Source of the DNA: Deltaproteobacteria bacterium
GTDB taxonomy: Bacteria; Myxococcota_A; Polyangia; Polyangiales; JADJMO01
Reading direction: 5' to 3'
Assembly: GCA_025363655.1 (NCBI GenBank)
Contig: JANYDK010000123.1
Span: 119,208 to 183,207, forward strand
DNA: 64,000 nucleotides
Both the position numbers and the translations under genes were made by a program. Below the pieces are notes generated by a model. It saw nothing but the letters and a program-made list of their open reading frames with translations. It ran no database searches and was not told the origin of the DNA. Numbering within the stretch: the first letter of the stretch is position 1; each line of letters starts with the position of its first letter. This document shows, one piece after another, positions 36,719-46,278 of this stretch.

Positions 36719-37489
36719 TCAGTCCCGTGACTCGTCGGCGACGGGGCAACGGAGGACGCCCACGCCGTCGATTTCGACTTCGACGACGTCGCCAGCGATC
36801 AGCGGCCCGACGCCTTCGGGGGTGCCGGTGGCGATGACGTCGCCGGGCTCGAGGGTCATCACTGCGCTGACGTAGGCGACGAGGTGGGCGACCGGAAAGA
36901 CCATGTCGCGCGTGCGACCGTCTTGCTTCACCACGTCATTCACGCGCGCACGTACGCCGACGTCGCGCGGATCGAGCTCGGTCTCGATCCATGGGCCGAT
37001 CGGGCAGAATGTGTCGAAGCTCTTGGCCCGCGTGAACTGGACGTCGGCCTTCTGCAGGTCGCGCGCGGTGACGTCGCAGAGCGCGGCGTAGCCGAAAACA
37101 TGGGCGAACGCGTCTTCCTCGCGCACGTGCTTGCCGCGCTTGCCGATGACCACCGCCAGCTCGGCCTCATGCTCGACCCGCTGCGACGAGCGAGGACGCA
37201 CGATGGTGCCGCCCGGATCGAGGAGCGCGCTCGGTGGCTTGAGGAAGATCAGCGGCGCGCTCGGCACGTCGTTGCCGAGCTCCTTCGCGTGCGCGCTGTA
37301 GTTGCGACCGATGCAGACGATCTTCGATGGCCGACAAGGCACGCGCAGCACGGCGTCTTCGAGAGCGACGCGCGCGCCGCTTCTCTTCGTCGGGCCCGCG
37401 AAGGGATCGCCATCGAGAAGGTGTGCGACGTCGCCGTCGATCTCGGCGTAGGAAGCGCCGTTTGCCTGGGAAATACGGGCAATTTTCAT
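36719..37489 (-). CDS. Fumarylacetoacetate hydrolase-family enzyme
   Basis: A 256-aa protein of the FAH superfamily. The core has CIGRNYSAHAKELG, FLKPPSALL, the metal-binding block VEHEAELAVVIGK (two glutamates), FDTFCPIGPW and ATGTPEGVGPL. Its length fits small FAHD1-like acylpyruvases and 2-hydroxyhepta-2,4-diene-1,7-dioate isomerases rather than the roughly 420-aa true fumarylacetoacetase of tyrosine breakdown. ATG 37489 is chosen; an in-frame upstream start at 37519 adds ten residues without support. It converges on the APH-type gene (20-bp gap) and is divergent from the TlpA-like gene. Confidence 0.85.
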   Translation of the reverse strand: MKIARISQANGASYAEIDGDVAHLLDGDPFAGPTKRSGARVALEDAVLRVPCRPSKIVCIGRNYSAHAKELGNDVPSAPLIFLKPPSALLDPGGTIVRPRSSQRVEHEAELAVVIGKRGKHVREEDAFAHVFGYAALCDVTARDLQKADVQFTRAKSFDTFCPIGPWIETELDPRDVGVRARVNDVVKQDGRTRDMVFPVAHLVAYVSAVMTLEPGDVIATGTPEGVGPLIAGDVVEVEIDGVGVLRCPVADESRD

Positions 37490-37611
37490 GATCTCGGACC
37501 TGACGATTCGAGCCGGCACGCGACCGGGAGACGACGCCTCATCGAAGTATCATCACATCGAGAAAACCCGTTTGCCAGCGGCTAGCCGCGGCCGTACACC
37601 GTCCATGGCAG

Positions 37612-38316
37612 ATGGCGAACGGAGACAAGAGCAACACGCCGACGATCCCCGCGTGGGTCCAGCTCGCCTTCGCGCTGGTCGCCGGTTTCATCGTCTACGG
37701 CTTCGTCGACATGGCGAAGCACGCCGAGATGCGACGCGCCTGCGATCCGCTCGTGCAGCTACGACCTCGCTACATGGGCAACGATCGCGTCGCCCCCGAC
37801 TTCGATCTGTCCGACGGACGAGGCGGGCGCGTGAAGCTCTCGTCGTACCGAGGCAAGGTCGTCATCCTCCACTTCTGGACGAAGACCTGCGGGCCCTGTC
37901 TCGAAGAGCTGCCGATGGTCGCGGAGTTCGCCCAGCAGGTGAAATCTCGCAAAGACGTCGCGGTCATCACGGTCACCATCGACGAGAACCCCGAGTCCAT
38001 CAAAGACGTCCTCTCGTCGCTCTTCGGGGACAAGGCTCCCAACTTCGTCATCGCGTACGATCCCGAGAACACGGTCGTCCGCGACAAGTTCGGCACCAAG
38101 CTCTTCCCCGAGACCTGGCTCATCGATCCCTCCGGCATCGTCCGTGCACGCTTCGACGGCGTTCCCCTCGCCGGAGAGGCCTGTGACGTTGTATGGAAGA
38201 GCCCGCTCCTTCTTTCCGCCATCGACGCGCTCGAAGCGCCCGCGGTCTGCGACCTCGTCTTCGATCCGAAGGCCGATCCTCGCCCGGAAAAATTGCTCGC
38301 GACCTGTCGGCGATAG
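37612..38316 (+). CDS. TlpA-like membrane-anchored thioredoxin
   Basis: A 234-aa protein with one N-terminal transmembrane helix (about residues 13-32, VQLAFALVAGFIVYGFVDM) and a periplasmic thioredoxin fold. The active site is FWTKTCGPCLEELP (CGPC), preceded by VAPDFDLSDGRGGRVKLSSY, typical of TlpA/ResA/peroxiredoxin-like proteins. The cis-proline is in KLFPETWLIDPSG. A C-terminal extension of about 45 residues with two further cysteines follows. Likely a thiol reductant in the envelope, possibly serving cytochrome c maturation, but it is 19 kb from the ccm locus. Start at ATG 37612. Confidence 0.85.
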   Translation: MANGDKSNTPTIPAWVQLAFALVAGFIVYGFVDMAKHAEMRRACDPLVQLRPRYMGNDRVAPDFDLSDGRGGRVKLSSYRGKVVILHFWTKTCGPCLEELPMVAEFAQQVKSRKDVAVITVTIDENPESIKDVLSSLFGDKAPNFVIAYDPENTVVRDKFGTKLFPETWLIDPSGIVRARFDGVPLAGEACDVVWKSPLLLSAIDALEAPAVCDLVFDPKADPRPEKLLATCRR

Positions 38317-38549
38317 AGTCGCCCCTTCACCCACCCCGCCTTTCAGCTCTCGGGAGCGCAATCTCTCGGGTGGGTGCCATGGAGTCCGAAGCTCGCGCGT
38401 CCAACCGACGTGACGTGGGACGCATGGGTGAGACAACGCGCTGCGTTGCAGGCGAAATGAGAGGCTTCGCGAGTGGTCGTGGTGCCCGGCGGGCGCTAGC
38501 TTTCCATGTTGCGTGTGAGCGTCTCGAGGGGAGTTGACGAGGTGGCTCG

Positions 38550-39671
38550 ATGACGTGGATGACGACCGATGCGACCCACGAATCGCCGTTGGCGACGCGC
38601 TCGGCCGCGCCGCCCGACGGATTCCCGCTCCACGAGCTCACGCTCCCACGGCTGCGCTACCCCGATCTCCTCGCGGCGATCTGGTCGGGCGGGTTCGGTG
38701 GTGGGCTGATCGCGGCCGCGGTGCATGCGGGCGGCGTCGCGCTCTGGCTCGTCGGCCTCGTCGTCGGCGCGGTCGTCGGAATCGGCTGGTCACTGCGAAA
38801 AAAGCGCCTCGCTCGCGTCGCTGCTTCGAGGTCGGCGCGCGTGGTCGTCGAAGGCTCCGCGCTCGTGCTCCTCGAGCAGGGCGTGCGCACCCCGCTCCTC
38901 GCCATCGATCAGCCGTTCGGGGTCACGCTCCTTTCGACCCCTGCGCGTGAGGTCCTGGTCCTCGCGCTCACCCACCGTGACGGCGTCGTCTTCCTCGCGG
39001 GCAGCGTCCCGAGTGGCGCGCATCGCACGGAAATTCTCGGTCGCGCCGTCACTACGCCGGCGAACGACCTGCCCCTCGAGCGCAGCGTTCCGACGTTCGA
39101 GCGAGGCGATCGTCTGCTCGATCTCGTGGCCTACTTGGTCGAGCGTTCGCCGACGGCGCTCGATCGCGTCTACCTCTCCGACGCGTCGATGGCCGATCTC
39201 GTCCTCGATGGGCGCAAGCTCCGCGCCGGTCAGCTCGACTTCGACCTCCACGCGCCGCTTCGTTGGCGTGCGTATGGTTTCCAAGAGGGCACCGCCTTCG
39301 CCGCGCACGGTTTCCAAGCGACGCAAATTCGCCAAGGCGATCGCGAAATCGTCCTCGTCGCCCTCGCGCCGACCGGTGAGCTCGCCACCTCCGAGCTCGT
39401 CGTTCGCACGCCGGGCAGGGGTCCGATGGCGCAAGACACCATTCGCCGCGCGCTCGCTCGCGATCTGCACCTCGCGCGTGGCCTCGCCGACATCCCTCCG
39501 CCTCGCGCACATCGCGTCGCCATCGATCGCCTCTTCATGCCGCGGCTACGCATCGCGCTCGATTTGGCACCCACTGCCGACGAGCCGACCACGCGCATCG
39601 CCACGCCGACGCCCGACTCGCTGCAGACGCCGCCCGAAGGCATCGAGCACCTGCGCTCCAGCAGGCCCTGA
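38550..39671 (+). CDS. Hypothetical membrane protein
   Basis: A 373-aa protein of no family I recognise. Residues about 45-85 form a long hydrophobic hairpin (FGGGLIAAAVHAGGVALWLVGLVVGAVVG) ending in a basic patch (SLRKKRLAR), so it is membrane-anchored near the N-terminus. The remainder is a soluble, beta-rich domain with Val/Ala-rich strands (VVVEGSALVLLEQGVRTPL) reminiscent of PH-like folds, then a Thr/Pro-rich C-terminus. Start at ATG 38550, with a second ATG nine nucleotides later. The 233 bp upstream hold no recognised gene and no clear promoter. Confidence 0.55.
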   Translation: MTWMTTDATHESPLATRSAAPPDGFPLHELTLPRLRYPDLLAAIWSGGFGGGLIAAAVHAGGVALWLVGLVVGAVVGIGWSLRKKRLARVAASRSARVVVEGSALVLLEQGVRTPLLAIDQPFGVTLLSTPAREVLVLALTHRDGVVFLAGSVPSGAHRTEILGRAVTTPANDLPLERSVPTFERGDRLLDLVAYLVERSPTALDRVYLSDASMADLVLDGRKLRAGQLDFDLHAPLRWRAYGFQEGTAFAAHGFQATQIRQGDREIVLVALAPTGELATSELVVRTPGRGPMAQDTIRRALARDLHLARGLADIPPPRAHRVAIDRLFMPRLRIALDLAPTADEPTTRIATPTPDSLQTPPEGIEHLRSSRP

Positions 39672-39737
39672 CGCCGAAGTTCGTGAGCGCCGCACGGGGC
39701 TCTTCCCTGTCCGCCCCGGCTTGCCTATCGTGCGCCG

Positions 39738-40689
39738 GTGACCTCGACCCCGGCCCAGAGCGACGCGAAACGGAAGTCTTCCGAGCCTTTTCGGCCCCTC
39801 GAATCGGTGCGCGAGTTCTTCCTCCTTCGCGACGCCGAGGCGCGCTCGCAGAAGCTGCCCGCCGACGTCCGCAGCGCCCTCCATCGCGATCTCGCGGTCG
39901 CCCGTCAGAAGCGTGAAGCCGCCGAGACTTTGTGGATGGCCGGCTCGACGGCAGAAGCTCTCGGTCTCCTCGGCGAAGCGTGCACGCTCTGCATCCAATG
40001 CGTCGAGCGTGCAGGTGCCGACGTCACGCCGAAGACGGCAGGCGACACCGCTCCGGTGATACGCGCGGCGCTCGAAGGCATCGCCCTCCCGGCGCTCGAC
40101 TCCGAGGTCGGCGGCAAAGATACCGAGCTCTATTTCTCGCTGATTGGTGAGTTCGATCAGCTCCACCACTCGTTCACGCCCGCGACGCTGGCGAAGCCCG
40201 AGCTGGTCGCCCGTCGTCGCTCGCGCGCGCTCGGCGGCGTGCTCGTCTTCGGCCTCGCGGTCTTCGCCACCGTGCTCATGTTGCGCACACCGAAGGCGCA
40301 AGGCCGAGGCCTCGGCGGCGTACAACGACAAGTATCCCGCGCCGAAGGCCGTCGACGGACGTCCCGAAAACGAGTGGCTGCTCCCCGATCACATGCCGGG
40401 TTGGATCGACATCACGGTGCAGCCGGTGCGTCGCCTGAAGGCCATCAAGTTTCTCAACGCGCACAACCCCCCCTACAACGACCGCGCGACCAAGGACTGG
40501 CACGTCGACGTCTTCGGCAAGAACGGGCAGGTGCTCAAGAGCATCGACGGCACCTTCGCCGAGTTCTCCGAGAGCCCGGCGTGGGTGACCGTCGACCTTG
40601 GTCTCGACAACGTCGCGCGCGTTCGCTTCGAGGTCCGCACGTGGCACTCTCTCGGCGGCGGGCTCGCTGAATTCGAAGTCGTCGATTGA
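39738..40689 (+). pseudogene. Discoidin-type domain membrane protein interrupted by a frameshift
   Basis: Two frames must be joined to give a sensible protein. From GTG 39738 the first frame encodes a cytoplasmic helical region and one transmembrane helix (GGVLVFGLAVFATVLML, up to about 40290). Beyond about 40302 that frame becomes Arg-rich nonsense. The +1 frame continues as an F5/8-type C/NPCBM-like domain (YNDKYPAPKAVDG ... DHMPGWIDITV ... WHSLGGGLAEFEVVD) to a stop at 40687-40689. Dropping one G at about 40303-40304 restores PKAQAEASAAYNDKYP. The cause is either a real single-base insertion or a sequencing error. The intact form would be a roughly 316-aa membrane protein with an extracytoplasmic carbohydrate- or surface-binding domain. 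Confidence 0.75.
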
Positions 40690-40828
40690 GCCGATCGGCT
40701 CGGCAAAGGTGCCGCAGGCATCGTTTGCAAATATGAGTCGCCGCTGACCGATCGCGCGCGTGAACATCGGAGCAGTGTTTCGGCGGGTTTCTTGACCCCC
40801 TCCCCCCGACACGCGACACGCTGTCCAC

Positions 40829-43018
40829 ATGCAGTTGGGTCGCTACGCGATGGTGGCGGTGATCGCCGCGTTTTCTTCGGTCGCGGCGGCCGCGCCTTCG
40901 CCCTCCACCTCGGTCAAGCCGGCACCCAGCGCGGCGCCGAAGCCACCCTCGAGCGCGAGCGCGCCGAAGCCGCCGCCGCTCCCTGCCCCGAAGGCTACGC
41001 CCAAGGCCAAGCCTGACGCGAAGGCCGATGCGAAAGATCCGAAGAAGGGCAAAGAGAAAGAGACGGAGCCCGAGAAGGCCGACAAAGAACCGAAGCCGCC
41101 GAACAAGGCGCTGACGTCGCCGAACACGGCGATGCAGAAGGCGATCGCGGGCGGTTCTGCCAGCACCGAGTCGAGCGGGGCCGAGTCGACCGAGCTGAAG
41201 GCGTTGCGAGAGGCCGAGCTCGATCTCTTCGTCGGCGCGGCACCTCCCCTCGGACAGCCGTGGCCGAGCGAGCTTCCGACGCCGCCCAAGGGACCGTTCG
41301 CGATGGCCGGGGGTCTCCCGCCCAGCGAAGCCCCGAGCCCGCCCCTCGCCGCGTCCGTCGGCGGTGGCTCGCTGGCCTGGCTCTCGACGCTGAAAATGCC
41401 TGATTTGCCCGTGCGTTGGGACACGCGCGTGGTTCGCTACCTCGAGTTCTTCAAGGACGATCCGCGCGGCCGGCGGATCATGAACATCTGGTACAAGCGC
41501 AGCGGTCGCTATCGCGAGCTCATCCAGCCGATGCTCCGTGCCAAGTCGCTGCCCGAAGATTTGGCGTGGGTGGCGATGGCGGAGAGCGGCTTCGATCCAG
41601 CCATCAAGTCTCCCGCCGGTGCGCTCGGTCTCTGGCAGTTCATGCCCGAATCCGCGAAGATTTACGGCCTCTCCACCGATCGTTGGGCCGACGCGCGCAT
41701 CTCGCCGGTGCGCGCCACCGAAGCGGCGATCAACTTCCTCTCCGATCTGAAGAAGCGCTTCGGCACCTGGGAGCTCGCGCTCGCGGCCTACAACATGGGG
41801 TACGGCGGCGCGCTCGCGGCGGTGAAGAAGTTCAACTCCAACGACTATTGGGAGCTCTCGCGCTTCGAGAACGGACTGCCGTGGGAGACCACGCTCTACG
41901 TGCCGAAGATCATCGCGCTCGCGGTGGTGATGCGGAACCCCGACGTCTTCGGCTACGACAACGTGCAGAAGGACGCCTCGCTCGACGGCGATCTCGTCGA
42001 CGTGCCGGCGGGCGCCGAGCTGAAGTCGATCGCGCTCGCTGCGGGCTGTCCGCTCGCCGATCTGCAGTCACGCAACCCCGAGCTGCGCGCCGGACGCACG
42101 CCGCCGACGAGCACCGCCAAAGGCTCGATCGACGACGGGACGTATGCGGTGCTGGTGCCCAAGGGCAAAGGCGCGGCGGTGAAGGATGCGTCGGGCAAGC
42201 TCGCTCCCAAGGGCAGCACGCTCGAGCGCTACGTCGTGCGCTTCGGCGAGACCCTCGACATGATCGCGACGGCGCGGAAGACGACCAAGCAGAAGCTCGT
42301 CGAGCTCAACGGCATCGGCAAAGGCGAGGTCGTTCGCGGTGGCACGGTGCTCCTGGTCCCGCCGCTCCCTGCGGGCTCGGCCACTACCGGGACCGCGATC
42401 GCCGCCGAGGGCGCGCCGCTCCCGGTCGCGCTCGTTCCGGGGACCACGTTCGCGTATCCCGATCGGCAGCGCCTCTTCTATCGCGTCATCGTCGGGGACA
42501 CGCCGCGCGACATCGCCGAGGCCTTCGGCGTCAGCGTCGACGAGCTGCGCACCTGGAACGCCATCGAGCCGACCGCGCGCCTGCAAGAGGGCATGACGCT
42601 GCAGGTCTTCGCGCCCAAGTCCGTCGATCTCGGCAAGGTGATGGCGATGAAGTCGGGCGACGTGAAAATCGTCGCCATCGGCAGCGACGACTTCTACGCC
42701 ATCGAAGAGGCGGCCCAAGGTCGCAAGCGGCTCACCGTCTACGCCAAGGGCGGCGAGACGCTCGAAGTGCTGGGAAAGAAGCACGGAATCACGCCGGCGA
42801 AGATGGAGAAGATCAACCGCCGTCCGCGCACCGACGTGCTCGCGAAGGGCGAAGCGCTGATCGTCTACGTCAAGAGCGATGGTGCCGCGGCCGAGACCAA
42901 GACCGCGACGAAGGACCCGAAGCCGACCGCGACGACGACGAACACCGACGACGTCCCGGCGCAGCCCCAGGCGCAGGGCGAGGCCGATGCGACCGACGGC
43001 GACGGCAAGGCCGAGTAG
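40829..43018 (+). CDS. MltD-like lytic transglycosylase with LysM-type repeats
   Basis: A 729-aa envelope enzyme. It starts with a signal peptide (to about residue 22), then a long Ala/Pro/Lys-rich linker with many Lys-Pro/Lys-Glu steps (to about 115). The SLT catalytic domain (about 200-350) has the glutamate in VAMAESGFDPAIKSPAGALG, then LWQFMPESAKIYGL and AAYNMGYGG. C-terminal peptidoglycan-binding segments of LysM type follow (YVVRFGETLDMIATARKTT, YRVIVGDTPRDIAEAFGV and LTVYAKGGETLEVLGKKHG). It cleaves glycan strands to anhydro-muropeptides. Length exceeds E. coli MltD because of the linker. uppP follows 33 nt downstream, a cell-wall context. Confidence 0.88.
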   Translation: MQLGRYAMVAVIAAFSSVAAAAPSPSTSVKPAPSAAPKPPSSASAPKPPPLPAPKATPKAKPDAKADAKDPKKGKEKETEPEKADKEPKPPNKALTSPNTAMQKAIAGGSASTESSGAESTELKALREAELDLFVGAAPPLGQPWPSELPTPPKGPFAMAGGLPPSEAPSPPLAASVGGGSLAWLSTLKMPDLPVRWDTRVVRYLEFFKDDPRGRRIMNIWYKRSGRYRELIQPMLRAKSLPEDLAWVAMAESGFDPAIKSPAGALGLWQFMPESAKIYGLSTDRWADARISPVRATEAAINFLSDLKKRFGTWELALAAYNMGYGGALAAVKKFNSNDYWELSRFENGLPWETTLYVPKIIALAVVMRNPDVFGYDNVQKDASLDGDLVDVPAGAELKSIALAAGCPLADLQSRNPELRAGRTPPTSTAKGSIDDGTYAVLVPKGKGAAVKDASGKLAPKGSTLERYVVRFGETLDMIATARKTTKQKLVELNGIGKGEVVRGGTVLLVPPLPAGSATTGTAIAAEGAPLPVALVPGTTFAYPDRQRLFYRVIVGDTPRDIAEAFGVSVDELRTWNAIEPTARLQEGMTLQVFAPKSVDLGKVMAMKSGDVKIVAIGSDDFYAIEEAAQGRKRLTVYAKGGETLEVLGKKHGITPAKMEKINRRPRTDVLAKGEALIVYVKSDGAAAETKTATKDPKPTATTTNTDDVPAQPQAQGEADATDGDGKAE

Positions 43019-43051
43019 CGCACCAAGGGGCTGCGTAGTACACGCCCTCGC

Positions 43052-43882
43052 GTGCCGATTTGGATCGCCGCGCTCCTCGGGGTCGTCGAAGGACTGACCG
43101 AGTTTCTCCCGGTCTCGTCGACCGGGCACCTCATCCTCGTGGGCCACTTCCTCGGCGAAGGCGGCGAGGCGACCAAGACGTTCGAAGTCGTCATCCAGTC
43201 CGGCGCCATCCTCGCGGTCGTCGTCCACTTCCGCGCGCTCCTCGGTCGTCGCGTGGCAGGCGTCTTCCGTCGCGATCCCGACGCGCTCCGGCTCCTCTAC
43301 GCCATCACCGCCGCGTTCATCCCGACGGCGATCGTCGGCTTTCTCCTGCGCAAGATCGTCAAACGTTGGCTCTTCGCGCCAATCCCGGTGGCGGCCGCGC
43401 TCATCGTCGGCGGCATCTTCATGATCGTCGTCGAGCGAGTCCTCGCGCGTCGTCCGCCGCCTCCGGTGCAGAAGCTCGAAGAGGTCGACGTGAAGCGCGG
43501 CTTTCTCATCGGCCTCGCGCAGTGCGTGTCGATCTGGCCTGGTTCCTCGCGCGCGATGTGCACCATCGTCGGCGGTCAGCTCACCGGTCTCACCGCCGCC
43601 GTCGCCGCCGAGTTCTCGTTTCTCTTGGCGCTGCCGGTGCTCGTCGCCGCCACCGCGCTCGACCTCGTGAAATCAGGCAAAGAGCTGGTCGCCACCAGCG
43701 CTGCACGGGCCGCGCTCGGCGTCGGTTTCCTCGTCTCGTTCCTCGTCGCCTGGGCGGTGATCGGCGTCTTCCTCAAGTACCTGCGTCGTCACGGCATGGC
43801 CGTCTTCGGCGTCTATCGCATCGCCATCGGCGTCTTCGTCCTCGTCGCCGCGCGCTTCCTCGGCCTGACGATCGCGCCCTAG
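43052..43882 (+). CDS. uppP: Undecaprenyl-diphosphatase
   Basis: A 276-aa polytopic membrane enzyme (UppP/BacA) that recycles undecaprenyl pyrophosphate for cell-wall synthesis. Both catalytic motifs are present: EGLTEFLPVSSTGHL near the N-terminus and WPGSSRAMCTIVGG. The latter differs slightly from the usual PG.SRSG.T, with Ala-Met in place of Ser-Gly. Multiple hydrophobic spans match the family topology. Start is GTG 43052. It is probably co-transcribed with the transglycosylase. Confidence 0.92.
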   Translation: MPIWIAALLGVVEGLTEFLPVSSTGHLILVGHFLGEGGEATKTFEVVIQSGAILAVVVHFRALLGRRVAGVFRRDPDALRLLYAITAAFIPTAIVGFLLRKIVKRWLFAPIPVAAALIVGGIFMIVVERVLARRPPPPVQKLEEVDVKRGFLIGLAQCVSIWPGSSRAMCTIVGGQLTGLTAAVAAEFSFLLALPVLVAATALDLVKSGKELVATSAARAALGVGFLVSFLVAWAVIGVFLKYLRRHGMAVFGVYRIAIGVFVLVAARFLGLTIAP

Positions 43883-43908
43883 TCGTCCTCGAAACACCGA
43901 CCTAGCTT

Positions 43909-43932
43909 TCGCGCGCCGATGGCTGCGCGCGA
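43909..43932. terminator. Possible hairpin after uppP
   Basis: TCGCGCG (43909-43915) and CGCGCGA (43926-43932) form a perfect 7-bp stem with a 10-nt loop in the gap before the PhoU-like gene. Only a weak T-rich stretch (TTCTT) follows, so a factor-independent terminator is uncertain. Confidence 0.3.
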
Positions 43933-43973
43933 CAGTTCTTGCCATTCCTGACATCGGCGGAGAGCGGGAGCGA

Positions 43974-44597
43974 ATGTTCGGAAGATCGAAGACCGATGCT
44001 CTTTTCTTCGAGGCGTTCGCCCAGCACGCGCAGTTGACGTTGGACGCCGCCAAGCTCGTCTCGTCGCTGTTCTCCGAGCTCGACAACGCGAAGGAGATCG
44101 CCCGCGCCATCGCCGAGGTCGAGCACAACGGCGATCAAATCACCCACGAGACGATTCGCCGCCTCCACGAGACGTGGATCACGCCCTTCGATCGCGCCGA
44201 CATCCACTCGCTCATCAGCCGCATGGACGACGTCCTCGATCTCGCCGAAGCGGTGAGCGAACGGGTCATCCTCTTCGAGATCGAGAACGCGCGTCCCGGC
44301 GCCAAGGAGATCTCCGAGGTGCTGATCTCTTGCTGCGAGCTCATCGTCCGCGCGGTCAAGCTGCTCCCGACGATGAATCGCTCGGCCGAGCTCCTCGAGC
44401 TCTGCGTCGAGATCGGCAAGCGGGAAAACGAGGCCGACGCGCTCTATCGCAAGGCCATCGCCGAGCTCTACCGCAAGGGCAACGATCCGCTCGAGGTCAT
44501 GAAGTGGCGCGACATCTTCGACAGCCTCGAGACGGCGACCGACCGCTGCGCCGACGTCGCCAACGTGATCGAGGGAGTCGTCCTGGAGTACGCCTGA
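43974..44597 (+). CDS. PhoU-like protein (DUF47 family)
   Basis: A 207-aa all-helical protein of the DUF47/PhoU-like family, thought to regulate the neighbouring Pit phosphate transporter. Family features are the start 'LFFEAFAQHAQLTLDAAKLV', EHNGDQITHETIRRL, WITPFDRADIHSLISRMDDVLD and the C-terminal WRDIFDSLETATDRCADVAN. Start at ATG 43974. It is one nucleotide from the pit gene, the usual DUF47-pit operon arrangement. Confidence 0.92.
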   Translation: MFGRSKTDALFFEAFAQHAQLTLDAAKLVSSLFSELDNAKEIARAIAEVEHNGDQITHETIRRLHETWITPFDRADIHSLISRMDDVLDLAEAVSERVILFEIENARPGAKEISEVLISCCELIVRAVKLLPTMNRSAELLELCVEIGKRENEADALYRKAIAELYRKGNDPLEVMKWRDIFDSLETATDRCADVANVIEGVVLEYA

Positions 44598-44598
44598 G

Positions 44599-45657
44599 AT
44601 GCTCGCGCTCGTCGCCATCATCCTCCTCGCGCTCGCCTTCGATTACATCAACGGCTTCCACGACGCAGCCAACTCGATCGCCACCATCGTCTCGACGCGG
44701 GTGATGTCACCGCGCTCGGCGGTGCTCTGGGCGGCCTTCTTCAACTTCATCGCCTTCATCATCTTCGAGACCAGCGTCGCCTCCAACATCGCCAAAGGCG
44801 TGAATCCAGCCTCCGTCACGCTGCCGCTGGTCGCCGGCGGCTTGGTCGGCGCCGTCGTCTGGAACCTCCTCACGTGGTGGTGGGGCCTCCCGTCGTCGTC
44901 GTCGCACGCGCTCATCGGGGGCATCGCCGGCGCGGCGATCGTCAAAGAGTGCGGCGTCAGCATCCAACGTCAGCGTCTGCTCGGCAGCATCGATCTCGTG
45001 CAGATGGCCAGAGACGCGGTGCACACGCTCGATCTCGGCTTCTTCCAGAAGACGGCGATCTTCATCGTCGTCTCGCCGCTCATCGGCATGATCCTCGGCT
45101 GGTGCATCATGCGCCTGGTGATGGCCATCTTCGGCCGCACCGCGCCACGAAAAATCGATCGCGGCTTCCGCAGCGCGCAGCTCGTCTCGGCGGCGCTCTA
45201 TTCCCTCGGCCACGGCGGCAACGACGCACAGAAGACGATGGGCATCATCGTCGCCGCGCTCGTCGCCACCGGTCACCTCGCCAACGGCAAACACGTGCCG
45301 CTCTGGGTGGTGCTCCTCTGTCAGGCGGCGATGGGCCTCGGCACGATGACCGGCGGTTGGCGCATCGTGAAGACGATGGGCATGAAGATCACCAAGCTCG
45401 CCCCGGTCGGCGGCTTCTGCGCAGAAACGAGCGGCGCGGCGACGCTCTTCTTGGCGACCGCGCTCGGCATCCCCGTCTCGACGACGCACACCATCACCGG
45501 CTCCATCGTCGGCGTCGGCAGCACGCGCAAGTGGAGCGCGGTGCGCTGGGGCGTCGCCGGCCGAATCGTCTGGGCGTGGGTGCTCACGGTGCCCGCCGCC
45601 GCCGGAATCGCCGGCATCGCGTATTTGGCGATTCGACTGATCGGCGGCGTCGGTTAG
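44599..45657 (+). CDS. pit: Inorganic phosphate transporter, Pit family
   Basis: A 352-aa polytopic low-affinity phosphate permease. The duplicated family signature is visible: NGFHDAANSIATIVSTRVMS near the N-terminus and HGGNDAQKTMGI in the second half. Also present are WWGLPSSSSHALIGG and GIPVSTTHTITGSIVG, the conserved S/T-H motifs of each half. About ten hydrophobic spans are seen. It is one nucleotide after the DUF47 regulator gene. Transport is likely proton- or cation-coupled, as in the family. It converges on the AgmX-type gene with a 9-bp gap. Confidence 0.93.
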   Translation: MLALVAIILLALAFDYINGFHDAANSIATIVSTRVMSPRSAVLWAAFFNFIAFIIFETSVASNIAKGVNPASVTLPLVAGGLVGAVVWNLLTWWWGLPSSSSHALIGGIAGAAIVKECGVSIQRQRLLGSIDLVQMARDAVHTLDLGFFQKTAIFIVVSPLIGMILGWCIMRLVMAIFGRTAPRKIDRGFRSAQLVSAALYSLGHGGNDAQKTMGIIVAALVATGHLANGKHVPLWVVLLCQAAMGLGTMTGGWRIVKTMGMKITKLAPVGGFCAETSGAATLFLATALGIPVSTTHTITGSIVGVGSTRKWSAVRWGVAGRIVWAWVLTVPAAAGIAGIAYLAIRLIGGVG

Positions 45658-45666
45658 CGACTCTCG

Positions 45667-46278
45667 CTACGTCTTCGGCTTGAAGTTGATCGGGACTTTG
45701 ACCTCGACGCACCCACCACCTGGGTGAGGATACGAGGCGTACATCTTCGACTTCACGCACTGCTGCAGTCGGTTCGAGCCGGTGGTGTCCGAGAGGATGC
45801 TGACCGCGCAGGTGGAGCCGTCGACGCCGACACGGACGAGCACGTTGATGTCGCCGGCGAGGCCTTCGTTGCCCTCGAGCGCAGTTTTGTAGCACTGCTT
45901 CGCGGTACCCGCGCGCGCGGCCACGGCCTCTTTGATTTGCGGCGTGATCGAGCCGTTGCAGGAGGTCGGACAGCCGCCCCCGCCGTTCGCGACCTTCTTG
46001 CCGCCATCGACGCCGGTGTCCTCCGGACCGGTGTCGACACCGGTGTCGGGGATCGGATCGATGGACGGGAGCTCGAGGGTCGACTCGGGCTCGACGCTCT
46101 TGGTCGCCGTCGCCGTGGCTACCGGCTTTTTGTCTTCCGGCTTGGACTTGGTGACGTACCAGAGGATGCCGCCGGCAGCGCCGAGGAGCAGCACGACCCC
46201 CACGACGATGAGCGCTCCACCTCCACCACCACTCGCCCCCTCGCCACTCGCGCTCGTACCAGGCGCCTCGTCCACCAT
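45667..46278 (-). CDS. AgmX/PglI C-terminal domain protein
   Basis: A 203-aa protein with a Ser/Gly-rich N-terminus, one transmembrane helix (ALIVVGVVLLLGAAGGILWY, about 23-42), a Thr/Pro/Asp-rich linker and a C-terminal TonB-like fold. In the last part, VAARAGTAKQCYKTALEG, INVLVRVGVDGSTCAVSIL and LQQCVKSKMYASYPHPGGG match the myxobacterial AgmX/PglI C-terminal family, with paired cysteines. AgmX is linked to gliding motility in Myxococcus, but this domain is common in unrelated Myxococcota proteins. ATG 46278 follows an AAAGGGA ribosome-binding site. Divergent from recA. Confidence 0.75.
   Translation of the reverse strand: MVDEAPGTSASGEGASGGGGGALIVVGVVLLLGAAGGILWYVTKSKPEDKKPVATATATKSVEPESTLELPSIDPIPDTGVDTGPEDTGVDGGKKVANGGGGCPTSCNGSITPQIKEAVAARAGTAKQCYKTALEGNEGLAGDINVLVRVGVDGSTCAVSILSDTTGSNRLQQCVKSKMYASYPHPGGGCVEVKVPINFKPKT

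Noticed and set aside
36719..37489. True fumarylacetoacetase of tyrosine breakdown
   Set aside because: At 256 aa it is too short and lacks the N-terminal domain of that enzyme; it fits the small FAH-family acylpyruvase/isomerase group.
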